This document shows positions 7,576 through 14,611 of a stretch of 33,299 nt of DNA, piece after piece. Position 1 is the first letter of the stretch. The number at the start of each line of letters is the position of its first letter. The position numbers and the translations under genes were made by a program. The notes beneath the pieces are model-generated. The model ran no database searches and was not told the origin of the DNA. It was given only the letters and a program-made list of their open reading frames with translations. The stretch is from Candidatus Moraniibacteriota bacterium (GTDB lineage: Bacteria > Patescibacteriota > Minisyncoccia > Moranbacterales > GWC2-37-73). The stretch spans positions 1-33,299 of the forward strand of contig JAQTLF010000010.1 in assembly GCA_028715015.1 (NCBI GenBank), in the 5' to 3' direction.

Positions 7576-8241
7576 ATGAAAAAGTCAGCTAAAACCAAAA
7601 GGATTCAGACGAATAACATCATGTCAATCGAGGAGAAAAGAGATTTTGTAAAGCTGATTCGCAGAATGCCTTGGTTGTACAAGCCCATTTTGGATGCGTT
7701 AAAAGAATATTTGTCACTTTTTAGCAACCTTCTGGATGTTGCTTGTGGAGATGGGTATCTGCTTGAATTGGTTAATTTTTTGAATCCATCATGCAGACTT
7801 TATGGCCTGGATGTTGACTCCTTTTTTGTTAACGAGGGAAGAAAAAAATACAACTTTCAGTTTAATTTGAATGACGTGTATTGTTTGGAAGAAAAGCATG
7901 AAATTGTAACCTGCAATTTGGCATTGCATCATTTTGAAGATCCTGTTTCGTTGGTAAGAAAATTGTTAGATTGTTCAACTAATGTTTTGCTTATTTCTGA
8001 TCAAGTTAGGCCGGCTACGCAAATCGATTTAGAAAGAAGATTAAAAAGGAGAAAATTGTTTATTGGAGACAAGGAAGTCCCTTTTTATGAAAAGAATGAA
8101 AGGGAGTCAATCTTGGAGGCTTATAGCAAAAGTGAAATCGAAGAAGTTTTTTCAGAAATAAAAAATAACAATGCGAGGACGAGGTTGGAATTTATTGATA
8201 GTGACTACTACGAAAGATTCGTGGTTGTAATTGAGAGATAA
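7576..8241 (+). CDS. class I SAM-dependent methyltransferase
   Basis: This 221-residue protein has the Rossmann methyltransferase signature: motif I LLDVACGDGYLLELV (about residues 52-66), an acidic end of strand 2 in LYGLDVDS, and motif IV VTCNLALHHFEDPVSLVRKLL. The substrate cannot be told. It has a strong Shine-Dalgarno sequence (GAGGAGGGG, 7565-7573) and a consensus promoter with an operator-like site, unlike the housekeeping genes nearby. The following radical SAM gene and second methyltransferase suggest a small-molecule or lipid modification cluster; that grouping is an inference from order only. The gene is more AT-rich than polA. Confidence 0.85.
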   Translation: MKKSAKTKRIQTNNIMSIEEKRDFVKLIRRMPWLYKPILDALKEYLSLFSNLLDVACGDGYLLELVNFLNPSCRLYGLDVDSFFVNEGRKKYNFQFNLNDVYCLEEKHEIVTCNLALHHFEDPVSLVRKLLDCSTNVLLISDQVRPATQIDLERRLKRRKLFIGDKEVPFYEKNERESILEAYSKSEIEEVFSEIKNNNARTRLEFIDSDYYERFVVVIER

Positions 8242-8273
8242 GTTGCAAAGAAGCTTTTTTATGCGCATGATAT

Positions 8274-8298
8274 TGGCAAGAGAAAAATTTTCTTGCCA
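8274..8298. other. hairpin after the methyltransferase gene
   Basis: An 8-bp stem TGGCAAGA/TCTTGCCA with an A/T loop. There is no following T-run, so it may stabilise the mRNA end or attenuate rather than terminate. Confidence 0.4.
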
Positions 8299-8338
8299 CT
8301 CTTATTGAGTTTGCCATCGTGGTGAATTCACAGGAGTA

Positions 8339-8352
8339 AAGTTATTTTACAA
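8339..8352 (+). promoter_or_regulatory. leader box AAGTTATTTTACAA
   Basis: A 14-nt word starting 37 nt upstream of the radical SAM ATG, identical to one at 10619-10632 and similar to leader segments of the lipoprotein gene and the noncoding RNA. Downstream is the Shine-Dalgarno AAAAGGAG. Confidence 0.4.
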
Positions 8353-8375
8353 TTACCAAGAAAAGGAGACACGCA

Positions 8376-9710
8376 ATGAAAATAGCACTGGTTGTTCCAA
8401 ATGGTCAGATAAACATGGGCACAATGGGTAATGTCGCCAGGCCATCACTAGGAGTCTGCTACTTGAAGGCATATGTTTCTAAGTATGCGCAATGTACTGT
8501 TAAAGTTTTTCATCAAATAAATGAATCCAACGAGAATATTACAAGACAGATTTTAGATTTTAATCCTGATCTTGTTGGATTCTCTGTTATGAGCTGCGCT
8601 TTTTCTGCTGCTTTATGCATTGCTAAATCCATCAAGGAAACAGATAGTCGAATCAAGACAGTTTTTGGTGGGGAGCATGTTACGGGTTTATTTGTGGATG
8701 AAACAGCTTATGGATCATGCCTTATGAGTAATGCGTTTTATGATAATCCTTGTATTGATTTTTTCATTCCTTTTGAAGGCGAGAGGCCACTCCTTGGATT
8801 AATTCAGGGGCTGAAAGAAAAAAAGGATTTTCAAGACGTACCCGGCATTGTTTTTTGGGATGGAATACGTGTTTGCGTGACATCTAGGGTTGAAAGGGTT
8901 TTGAACCTCGACGATCTTCCCATGGCGGATAGGAGTGATTTGCCTTATGCAAAATATCACTCCCCTGATGATTTATCCGATCTTGAATACATGCACACAA
9001 CAAGGGGATGCAAGTTTAAGTGTATTTATTGTGCAACACCCGTCTCTAATCCTGGGCCTGTTGCTAAAAATTCCGCTGAGCGTATATTGTTTGAAATGAG
9101 ATTTTTGAAAGAGCAATATAACAGGAAATCCTTCTTTTTTTGTGATGAACTTTTTACTACAGATAGAGAAAGGATAGATACGCTTTCCAACGGGATTATA
9201 AATTCTGATCTTAGAGGTCGAGTTGATTGGAGGATATTTGCTAGAGCAGACGATGTTTCCGGGAAAAGGATCGATCTTGACTTGATGAGCAAGGCTGGCT
9301 TGAAAGGACTTTTTTTTGGGATTGAGACTATGAACCCGAGGTCGTTAAAGAAACTTGGAAAAAAATCTAATCCTGAGCAATCAAAGGAGGCTATTAGGCG
9401 AACATACGACGCAGGAATTGATGTTTGGTGTAGCTTGATGATTGGTTATCCATGGGAAACAGAAATAGAGTTAAGGAAATCACTTGATGATTATTTGGAA
9501 ATGTTTTCAATGGGTTTTATCAAACATACCTATGTGGCATTCATTACTCCTTTTCCTGGTACACCATTTTACAATTATTGCTCAAGGAACAACCTAATAG
9601 TTAATCCGAAATTTCTTGACGCTAATTGTAATGAACCTGTCTTAAAAACTCCTGTTTCTAAGGAAAGAATGATCGAGATTTATCAAGAGTTCATTTCGTT
9701 GGTTGCCTGA
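8376..9710 (+). CDS. B12-binding-domain radical SAM protein
   Basis: This 444-residue protein has an N-terminal cobalamin-binding-like fold (about 1-150: IALVVPNGQ, FNPDLVGFSVMS, KTVFGGEHVT, DFFIPFEGE) followed by a radical SAM core with C-x3-C-x2-C at C212, C216 and C219 (RGCKFKCIYC), then GLKGLFFGIET and DVWCSLMIGYPWET. The classic D-x-H-x-x-G histidine ligand is absent from the B12-like domain, as in many family members. Such enzymes do methylations, cyclisations or rearrangements on lipids, tetrapyrroles or natural products; the substrate here is unknown. The ATG has a good Shine-Dalgarno (AAAAGGAG). It is flanked by two methyltransferases. Confidence 0.9.
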   Translation: MKIALVVPNGQINMGTMGNVARPSLGVCYLKAYVSKYAQCTVKVFHQINESNENITRQILDFNPDLVGFSVMSCAFSAALCIAKSIKETDSRIKTVFGGEHVTGLFVDETAYGSCLMSNAFYDNPCIDFFIPFEGERPLLGLIQGLKEKKDFQDVPGIVFWDGIRVCVTSRVERVLNLDDLPMADRSDLPYAKYHSPDDLSDLEYMHTTRGCKFKCIYCATPVSNPGPVAKNSAERILFEMRFLKEQYNRKSFFFCDELFTTDRERIDTLSNGIINSDLRGRVDWRIFARADDVSGKRIDLDLMSKAGLKGLFFGIETMNPRSLKKLGKKSNPEQSKEAIRRTYDAGIDVWCSLMIGYPWETEIELRKSLDDYLEMFSMGFIKHTYVAFITPFPGTPFYNYCSRNNLIVNPKFLDANCNEPVLKTPVSKERMIEIYQEFISLVA

Positions 9711-9717
9711 TCAAATA

Positions 9718-9755
9718 GGCCGGACTTTCCAATGAGTTAGTCCGGTCTTTAATTT
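9718..9755 (+). terminator. terminator after the radical SAM gene
   Basis: Stem GGCCGGACT/AGTCCGGTC (one G-U pair) with a 12-nt loop, followed by TTTAATTTT. Confidence 0.8.
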
Positions 9756-9770
9756 TAATTAAAAAAATTT

Positions 9771-10517
9771 ATGTATTCAAAGAAGGGTGAATTTAATAGA
9801 AAAAGAAGTGAAATGTATGCATCTGCCATGAAAAATGCTTATGATGCAAGAAAAAATGAGCTTAAACTTTTTGATGACAGTTTTAGATATGGAAAGAAAT
9901 TTTTTAAAATAGTTGATTTTGGTGCCGGCAATGCCTTTCTTTCTAATTATTTGGCCGATCATTTTTCTGAATCATATGTTTTTGCGCTGGATCCTTCTCT
10001 TGAAATGTTGACTAGCAATATAAATAAGAGAATAAAATCAATTAATGATATTGAAAAAATAAATAATAATTCTGTTGATGCTATTTTTTCTTTGGCGGCT
10101 TTCCATCATGTAACCAACAAAAAAATGATTTTAAGAAAAATGCATCAAATTTTAAAGAAAAACGGATTAATATTTATTGTGGATGTTTGTGATAAATCAG
10201 TAAACCAAAGATTTTTTGATGAAATCGTTTCTAAATATAGTATAACTGGACACGATTTTGATTTTTTAAATAAAGACTGGATGAGATATTTAGCCAAGGA
10301 ATCCGGTTTTGTTTTGAAAAAAGTCAAGCAAAATGAAATTTATTGGGAGTTTGAAAATGAAAAACAAGCAATTTTATTTGTTAAAAATATAACTGGATTA
10401 AAAATGAGAACTGATAAATTAAGAAATTATATTTTAACTAATTTTGAAATAAAAAAATCCAAGAGCCAGTTTCTATTAAGATGGCCACTTGGATATTTTG
10501 TTTTGGAAAAAAAATAA
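9771..10517 (+). CDS. class I SAM-dependent methyltransferase, AT-rich
   Basis: This 248-residue protein carries the type-11 methyltransferase order: KIVDFGAGNAFLSNYLADHF (motif I, about 46-65), VFALDPSLEML, then VDAIFSLAAFHHVTNKKMIL and QILKKNGLIFIVDV. The substrate is unknown. Base composition is visibly more AT-rich than its neighbours and Lys/Asn/Ile codons dominate, which hints at separate acquisition. No Shine-Dalgarno is seen (an A/T-run precedes the ATG), unlike the genes on either side, and a terminator lies just before it, so it may be transcribed separately or by read-through. Confidence 0.82.
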   Translation: MYSKKGEFNRKRSEMYASAMKNAYDARKNELKLFDDSFRYGKKFFKIVDFGAGNAFLSNYLADHFSESYVFALDPSLEMLTSNINKRIKSINDIEKINNNSVDAIFSLAAFHHVTNKKMILRKMHQILKKNGLIFIVDVCDKSVNQRFFDEIVSKYSITGHDFDFLNKDWMRYLAKESGFVLKKVKQNEIYWEFENEKQAILFVKNITGLKMRTDKLRNYILTNFEIKKSKSQFLLRWPLGYFVLEKK

Positions 10518-10553
10518 GTTTTGTAAATCATTAAGAGCAATAGGATAGACCTC

Positions 10554-10576
10554 AAGAGCCTGACCAGCTCTTTTTT
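10554..10576 (+). terminator. terminator after the second methyltransferase
   Basis: Stem AAGAGC/GCTCTT, loop CTGACCA, followed by a T-run. Confidence 0.75.
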
Positions 10577-10578
10577 AC

Positions 10579-10632
10579 TTGCCAAATCGCAAATACGGGC
10601 TAGAATCAAATCAAGACTAAGTTATTTTACAA
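10579..10632 (+). promoter_or_regulatory. promoter plus leader box for the small gene at 10648
   Basis: TTGCCA (10579-10584), 16 nt, TAGAAT (10601-10606), then the leader word AAGTTATTTTACAA (10619-10632) that also precedes the radical SAM gene. The start point should lie just before the box, so the box would be at the 5' end of the mRNA. Confidence 0.6.
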
Positions 10633-10647
10633 AAGGGGGATGCAATC

Positions 10648-11073
10648 ATGGCCAATATAAGGGTTCTGTTTGGTCCAGATAAATTTGCAGGCAAGGTGCT
10701 GCCAATTCCTGACGAAGTGAGAAAAATCGGAAGCACTTTTACGGAAATGGTTGTAAAAAGATGCTTTTGGGTGATAGATATGTCTGGACTTGATGAAAAT
10801 CAATCATACGAAGTTAAGGTGATGGATTTTTCAGCCAGGTGTGTCCGCTCAATCTGTATGGGGATTCCCGTTTTTATTGATGGACAAAAAGTTGTGGCCA
10901 CAACCATCAGCAAAAAGTCCATCGATGCTGTTTTACACAAAGTCATCAACCTGCTGGCGGTTTCCAATGGGAACATGATTTTTGCCGAGGACAGCAACAA
11001 AGAGCTGCGAATCGAAATCATCCCAAATGCCGGAAGCGATGATTTTGAGGATATGATCTTTGCCAACACCTAA
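10648..11073 (+). CDS. small protein of unknown function
   Basis: I do not recognise this 141-residue protein. It starts MANIRVLFGPDKFAGKVLP, has no obvious membrane segment, mixes short beta-like stretches (RCFWVIDMSG, YEVKVMDFSA, GNMIFAEDS, LRIEIIP) with one helix-like region (KKSIDAVLHKVINLLAV), and ends acidic (GSDDFEDMIF). It is a self-contained unit: promoter, leader box, Shine-Dalgarno (AAAAGGGGG) and terminator. No partner gene gives a clear hint; it follows the radical SAM/methyltransferase genes but has its own promoter. Confidence 0.75.
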   Translation: MANIRVLFGPDKFAGKVLPIPDEVRKIGSTFTEMVVKRCFWVIDMSGLDENQSYEVKVMDFSARCVRSICMGIPVFIDGQKVVATTISKKSIDAVLHKVINLLAVSNGNMIFAEDSNKELRIEIIPNAGSDDFEDMIFANT

Positions 11074-11079
11074 GACGCC

Positions 11080-11109
11080 AGAGCGGTTGACGATTCAGCC
11101 GCTCTTTTT
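11080..11109 (+). terminator. terminator after the 10648 gene
   Basis: Stem AGAGCGG/CCGCTCT with a 12-nt loop, followed by TTTTA. Confidence 0.85.
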
Positions 11110-11141
11110 ATTGCAAAAAAATAAAATAAAAATGGTATAGC

Positions 11142-11179
11142 AAAAAGGGTTCGGAAAATTCTTCCGTAACCCTTTTCTT
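11142..11179. terminator. terminator for the minus-strand gene at 11180
   Basis: A long stem AAAAGGGTT.GGAA/TTCC.AACCCTTTT with small loop AATTC directly beyond the minus-strand stop. A/T runs on both sides let it work in either direction. Confidence 0.8.
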
Positions 11180-11386
11180 TTACATCTTTTGAAACAGAAA
11201 TAATTTTGCGCCTCCTTGCTCGAAGCTCCTGATAGACAGGTATCCGCTTGGAGGAATTTCTGTTTTTGATATGTGGAAAGAAGACATTTCCGGAATGTCT
11301 ATTTCCGAAAGACCCTTTTCCAACATATCTGCGGCAGCTTTCAATGCTGCCTTTTCTAATAACGAACTAAATTTCAAGCCTGTCAT
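11180..11386 (-). CDS. small protein of unknown function (68 aa)
   Basis: The start at 11386 (MTGLKFSSLLEKAALKAAAD) is chosen because an excellent Shine-Dalgarno sequence (GGGAGGTGAT) precedes it, and because a promoter at 11421-11449 lies inside the longer reading frame, which is therefore not the real start. The first half is an Ala/Leu/Lys-rich amphipathic helix; the second half (PPSGYLSIRSFEQGGAKLFLFQKM) looks like beta strands. I do not recognise the family. It is a monocistronic unit with promoter and terminator. Confidence 0.65.
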   Translation of the reverse strand: MTGLKFSSLLEKAALKAAADMLEKGLSEIDIPEMSSFHISKTEIPPSGYLSIRSFEQGGAKLFLFQKM

Positions 11387-11420
11387 ACATATCACCTCCC
11401 TGGGATTCTCTTGAATATAC

Positions 11421-11449
11421 TTTGTAGCACATAACCCAAGAAAAGTCAA
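11421..11449 (-). promoter_or_regulatory. promoter TTGACT-17-TACAAA
   Basis: On the minus strand TTGACT (11444-11449), 17 nt, TACAAA (11421-11426), giving a start near 11414 and a ~28-nt leader with Shine-Dalgarno before the 68-aa gene. Confidence 0.7.
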
Positions 11450-11467
11450 GGTTTTTTGTTAGTTTTA

Positions 11468-12193
11468 TTATAAATTGTGTTTGTTTCCGTATTTTTTGAA
11501 CAAATGCCCTCTCAAATTTACACGAAGTTCTTGTCGTATTTTATGCTCATCGGGAGTGAAAATAACGGTCTCACCTTGGGAGTTTATTTGGTGATAGGGG
11601 TCTTCATTGTGCAGTTGCATTTCAATGGAGGCTCCAAAATCAATCACGCATGGCACACCAGTTTCATTTTCAATCATGATATTTCCTCCATGCGCATCTC
11701 GATGATAGATGTTCTGTTCATGGAGCTTGGAGAAAAATTCCTCAAGCATCGAAGCGAATTGTTTGAAGTCAAAATTTTCGGGAACATCCAAATCATCAGC
11801 CATGAGATCCTTTATGCTTGTTGAATGAAGACGTTCCATCACCAAAACTTCAAATTCATTTCCATCTTCACGTTTGGTTAGAATCGAATAATATGGCTTG
11901 GGAACTTTGACGCCCAAGTTTCTTGAAATTTTTTCAGCCTTTGCTAGGAGTTCACCCTCATCATAAACAGAATGTCTGAATTTATAATCGCCATCATTGT
12001 GCATGATTTTATAGCAGACATCAGGATTTGTTTTACTGATGAAAACTTCTGCGGTCATGCCTTTGCCGATGGAATTTTCACTGTGTGCAATCTCGTATAT
12101 TTTGTCTATAAGTTCTTTGATGACAGGGTCATTTTCAACGTCATTTTTTTCCTGATGGTTGACGATTTTTTTGAAAGGGTTTTCTCCAAACAT
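11468..12193 (-). CDS. protein-kinase-fold protein
   Basis: This 241-residue protein has a compact eukaryotic-like kinase core: a Gly-loop-like GKGMTAEVFIS (about 43-53), the conserved Lys in CYKIMH (~62), a Glu in EGELLAKA, the hinge-like LVMERL, the catalytic loop HRDAHGGN (H164 to N171) and the metal-binding DFG in VIDFGAS (~184-187). All key catalytic residues are present, so activity is plausible. It is shorter than Hanks-type kinases and resembles RIO/KdoK-like small kinases; the substrate could be a protein, sugar or lipid. It is divergent from the cation transporter, and a TAATAT box lies exactly 7 nt before its ATG. Confidence 0.82.
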   Translation of the reverse strand: MFGENPFKKIVNHQEKNDVENDPVIKELIDKIYEIAHSENSIGKGMTAEVFISKTNPDVCYKIMHNDGDYKFRHSVYDEGELLAKAEKISRNLGVKVPKPYYSILTKREDGNEFEVLVMERLHSTSIKDLMADDLDVPENFDFKQFASMLEEFFSKLHEQNIYHRDAHGGNIMIENETGVPCVIDFGASIEMQLHNEDPYHQINSQGETVIFTPDEHKIRQELRVNLRGHLFKKYGNKHNL

Positions 12194-12200
12194 ATTTGTG

Positions 12201-12277
12201 ATATTAAATAAAAAAAAGCCATATTTAATAGCTATGATAGCAAATAATCATGATTGTTCAAAATGTTGTGTTATAAT
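12201..12277. promoter_or_regulatory. divergent leaderless promoters (kinase / transporter)
   Basis: The 91-bp divergent spacer holds TAATAT on the minus strand (12201-12206), 7 nt before the kinase ATG, and an extended -10 TGTTATAAT on + (TATAAT at 12272-12277), 7 nt before the transporter ATG at 12285. -35 boxes are weak on both sides. Confidence 0.55.
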
Positions 12278-12284
12278 GACGTTT

Positions 12285-13292
12285 ATGAACACAAAAAACT
12301 CCCATGGATTTTTGCCGGTGTTTGCTGCTTTGACGGGCAACGTTTTTATCATGGTCATCAAATGGATCGGTTTTTTCATGACGGGCAGCGGGGCGCTTTT
12401 TTCGGAGGCGGTGCATAGCGTGGCGGATGTTTTCAATCAGATTTTGCTGATGGTGGGGATCAAGAAATCACAAAAGCCGTCGGATGACGATTTTCATTAT
12501 GGTTATGCTAATGAAAGATTTTTTTGGGCGTTGATCAGCGCTTGCAGCATCTTTTTTCTGGGCGCAGGCATAACTTTGTATCATGGAATCATGGGGCTGA
12601 CACACAGAGAGCCACTCCACATAAGTCAGATTGCATTTGTGATTTTGGCGATTTCGTTTGCTGTTGAGGCAGGAACTTTTTTTGTGGCCTTCAGGGAATT
12701 GAAAGCGAACAATAGAAAAAGAAAATGGAAAAAGATTTTTGAATATGGGGACCCGACGACAATCGCAGTTTTGTTGGAAGATGGAGTTGCAGTTTTGGGT
12801 GTCGGAGTCGCATTTTTGAGCATTCTTTTGTCGAAAATGACAGGAAATGCGGTTTGGGATTCGATCGGTTCAATAGTTATTGGTCTCTTGCTGGGTGTGA
12901 TGGCACTCATTCTCATCAACATCAATCGTGGATTTCTGATGAGAAAATCGATTCCTGAAGAAATCCAGGAGCAGATCGTCGACATTTTGGAAAATGACCC
13001 GGCAATTGAAAAAGTTTTGGATTTCAAATCAGTTGTGATTGATGTTGGGAAATTTCACATCAAATGTGAAGTTGAAATAAACGGCTCGGCGCTCATGCGA
13101 AAAATGTATCGCGAAAATGCGCTCAGAAATGAATTTGAAGAAATCGACGGCGACTATGATGAGTTTTTGCGTTTTTGCGTGGACTATGCCGACCGCGTGC
13201 CGCGTATGATCGGCACCAGGATCGATGAAGTTGAAAAGAAAATCAAGGATGAGATTCCCGAAGTGAGGCATATTGATATTGAGGTAAATTAG
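12285..13292 (+). CDS. cation diffusion facilitator, SLC30A9-like
   Basis: Starting at the ATG at 12285 (MNTKNSHGFLPVF) gives 335 residues. It has the CDF layout: TM segments with SEAVHSVADVFNQ (H-x3-D metal site in TM2), HYGYANERFFWALISACSI and GAGITLYHGI, then VLLEDGVAVLGVGVAF in TM5 and a C-terminal cytoplasmic domain. The E-D motif in TM5 and the NERFFW..GAGITLYHGI region resemble the SLC30A9/ZnT9 branch rather than FieF. Likely a Zn2+ or other divalent cation/proton antiporter. A longer frame from 12159 overlaps the kinase gene and lies upstream of the extended -10 box, so the later ATG is preferred. Confidence 0.9.
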   Translation: MNTKNSHGFLPVFAALTGNVFIMVIKWIGFFMTGSGALFSEAVHSVADVFNQILLMVGIKKSQKPSDDDFHYGYANERFFWALISACSIFFLGAGITLYHGIMGLTHREPLHISQIAFVILAISFAVEAGTFFVAFRELKANNRKRKWKKIFEYGDPTTIAVLLEDGVAVLGVGVAFLSILLSKMTGNAVWDSIGSIVIGLLLGVMALILININRGFLMRKSIPEEIQEQIVDILENDPAIEKVLDFKSVVIDVGKFHIKCEVEINGSALMRKMYRENALRNEFEEIDGDYDEFLRFCVDYADRVPRMIGTRIDEVEKKIKDEIPEVRHIDIEVN

Positions 13293-13309
13293 TTTTCTTC
13301 CATACCATT

Positions 13310-13425
13310 CTCCCCTCAGATGAGGGGAGATGTCCCGATACGGAATCGGGACAGAGGGGTTGAGCAGGGCCTTGCTCAACCCCACCTCAATCCTCCCCTT
13401 ATCTAAGGGGAGGAGGGAATAATGA
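13310..13425. repeat. element of four tandem perfect hairpins
   Basis: Four near-perfect hairpins follow one another: CTCCCCTCA/TGAGGGGAG (13310-13329), TGTCCCGAT/ATCGGGACA (13331-13353), GGGGTTGAGCA/TGCTCAACCCC (13356-13383) and CCTCCCCTTA/TAAGGGGAGG (13392-13413), then GGGAATAATGAA. The right part is repeated with high identity at 21068-21127. It is GC-rich in an AT-rich genome. The spacer from 13426 to 13530 shows no gene. Confidence 0.85.
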
Positions 13426-13527
13426 AATAATTATTAGCCAATCACTTGCGCTTTGCCTACGTACTTCATATGGCGCAGAAGAAATGCAAAAATACGTAAT
13501 ATAAGATTTGCAATGTTGAATACATAA

Positions 13528-13556
13528 TAAAAAAGAGCTTAGAGCTCTTTTTTTGT
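13528..13556. terminator. terminator overlapping the tsaE stop codon
   Basis: The stem AAGAGCT/AGCTCTT with loop TAG and flanking A and T runs includes the last codons and the TAA of tsaE on the minus strand. Confidence 0.8.
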
Positions 13557-14027
13557 TGAAATTGTTATTTTTCTTTCTTTTTCACTGAGCCATTCGAATT
13601 TGAGCCAGAGGGCATCGGATGGAATTATTTTGCGCACTTTTTCAGGCCACTCGATGATGGTGATGGAAGTTTTCTTTCCGGCAAAATCTGCAAATCCCAG
13701 TTCTAGCAAATCTTTGGATTTTATGCGATAAGCATCGATATGGTAAATATCATAGATCATGGAGCATGAAGCATGGAGCATTTGTTTTTCTGTTCCATGT
13801 TGTATACTATGTGCTCTATTGTTATATTGTTTCACTATGGTGAAAGTTGGGCTCGTGTAGGGTCCTTTTATTTTCAATCCTTTCAAAAGTCCTTGGGTGA
13901 AAGTTGTTTTGCCGGCGCCCAAATCTCCAGCAAGGCAAATAATCTCTCCACCAACAACTTCACCTGCAAGAATTTCTCCCAGTTTTTTGGTTTGGATTGA
14001 AGATGTGGTGACAAATTCGTTTGGCAT
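13539..14027 (-). CDS. tsaE: tRNA threonylcarbamoyladenosine biosynthesis ATPase TsaE
   Basis: TsaE works with TsaB and TsaD in making the t6A base of tRNA. Start at 14027 (MPNEFVTTSSIQTKKLGEIL) gives 162 residues; the longer frame has an unrelated N-terminus overlapping a terminator. Motifs: Walker A GDLGAGKTTFTQGL, SPTFTIV, YHIDAYRI and IIEWPEKV. Between SPTFTIVKQY and YHIDAYR lies an insert of ~25 residues (NNRAHSIQHGTEKQMLHASC...) where the family has only a short linker. Its DNA matches the intergenic repeat at 27236-27340 (ATAGAGCACATA, GCTTCATGCTCCATG), so it looks like an in-frame repeat insertion. The stop lies within a terminator stem-loop. Confidence 0.93.
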   Translation of the reverse strand: MPNEFVTTSSIQTKKLGEILAGEVVGGEIICLAGDLGAGKTTFTQGLLKGLKIKGPYTSPTFTIVKQYNNRAHSIQHGTEKQMLHASCSMIYDIYHIDAYRIKSKDLLELGFADFAGKKTSITIIEWPEKVRKIIPSDALWLKFEWLSEKERKITISTKKEL

Positions 14028-14063
14028 ATAACACAAAACATACAGTATAAAAGATGATTTGGC

Positions 14064-14103
14064 AAAAAGAAGGGGCAGCTGACAAGATTGTCGAGCTGCC
14101 CCT
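14064..14103 (-). terminator. terminator of the lipoprotein gene
   Basis: A strong stem GGGGCAGCT.GACAA/TTGTC.AGCTGCCCC directly beyond the minus-strand stop, followed on that strand by TTCTTTTT. Confidence 0.9.
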
Positions 14104-14107
14104 GTTT

Positions 14108-14344
14108 TCATCTCCGGCCTCCTCGTTGGTGATGGCCGCCACGACCACCGTCCCAGGGATACCACACGCCTCTGGGCCGTCTGTAATCAATCGGCGGTGT
14201 GTAGTAAATTCCTGGGTATGGCACTGGAGGCATATAGTACACCTCGTTATAGTTTCCTGCATAATAACCTGCAGGAACAACCAGACATCCGCCTATGCTT
14301 GCCAAACAAATCGCAAGCACCGTCATTTTTGCAATTTTTCTCAT
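14108..14344 (-). CDS. small Tyr/Pro/Gly-rich lipoprotein
   Basis: Starting at the ATG at 14344 (preceded by AAGGAGGA) gives 78 residues: MRKIAK, a hydrophobic stretch and a lipobox-like SIGGC, so Cys ~20 is probably lipidated. The mature part is rich in Tyr, Pro and Gly (YYMPPVPYPGIYYTPP, VWYPWDGG) and ends GGRGGHHQRGGRR, a Gly/His/Arg tail that could bind metal or nucleic acid; this is only a suggestion. No family recognised. A consensus promoter (14406-14434) and strong terminator frame it as a single-gene, probably highly expressed unit. The longer frame from 14455 starts upstream of the promoter and is rejected. Confidence 0.75.
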   Translation of the reverse strand: MRKIAKMTVLAICLASIGGCLVVPAGYYAGNYNEVYYMPPVPYPGIYYTPPIDYRRPRGVWYPWDGGRGGHHQRGGRR

Positions 14345-14376
14345 GGCACATTCCTCCTTGGACGTGGTATTTTTTT

Positions 14377-14434
14377 GGTAAACTACTGCTTCACTACGAT
14401 AGTATATTATACTCCTAAAACGCTTTAAAGTCAA
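14377..14434 (-). promoter_or_regulatory. lipoprotein promoter TTGACT-17-TATAAT and leader box
   Basis: On the minus strand TTGACT (14429-14434), 17 nt, TATAAT (14406-14411). The transcript should start near 14399 and open with AGTGAAGCAGTAGTTTACC (14377-14395), nearly the same as the first bases of the noncoding RNA at 19376. Confidence 0.8.
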
Positions 14435-14611
14435 GCGTTTATTGACATAGCCCAAAATGCCTGCTATTTTATATTACTTAGTCAATAAGCGATATATTCT
14501 ATAGTCTTTAAAATATTTTCCAGAATTGAATCATTGAAGATTGTTTGCCAGCCCAAGGCTGGTCAGTCTTTGGCTGAAAAATTAGAAATTAGAAATTGAA
14601 AATTACTCAAA

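Noticed and set aside
12159-12284. N-terminal extension of the cation transporter
   Set aside because: It overlaps the divergent kinase gene and includes the -10 box; the family start fits the ATG at 12285.
13310-13425. CRISPR array
   Set aside because: The hairpins differ from each other and there are no equal repeats with unique spacers or cas genes.
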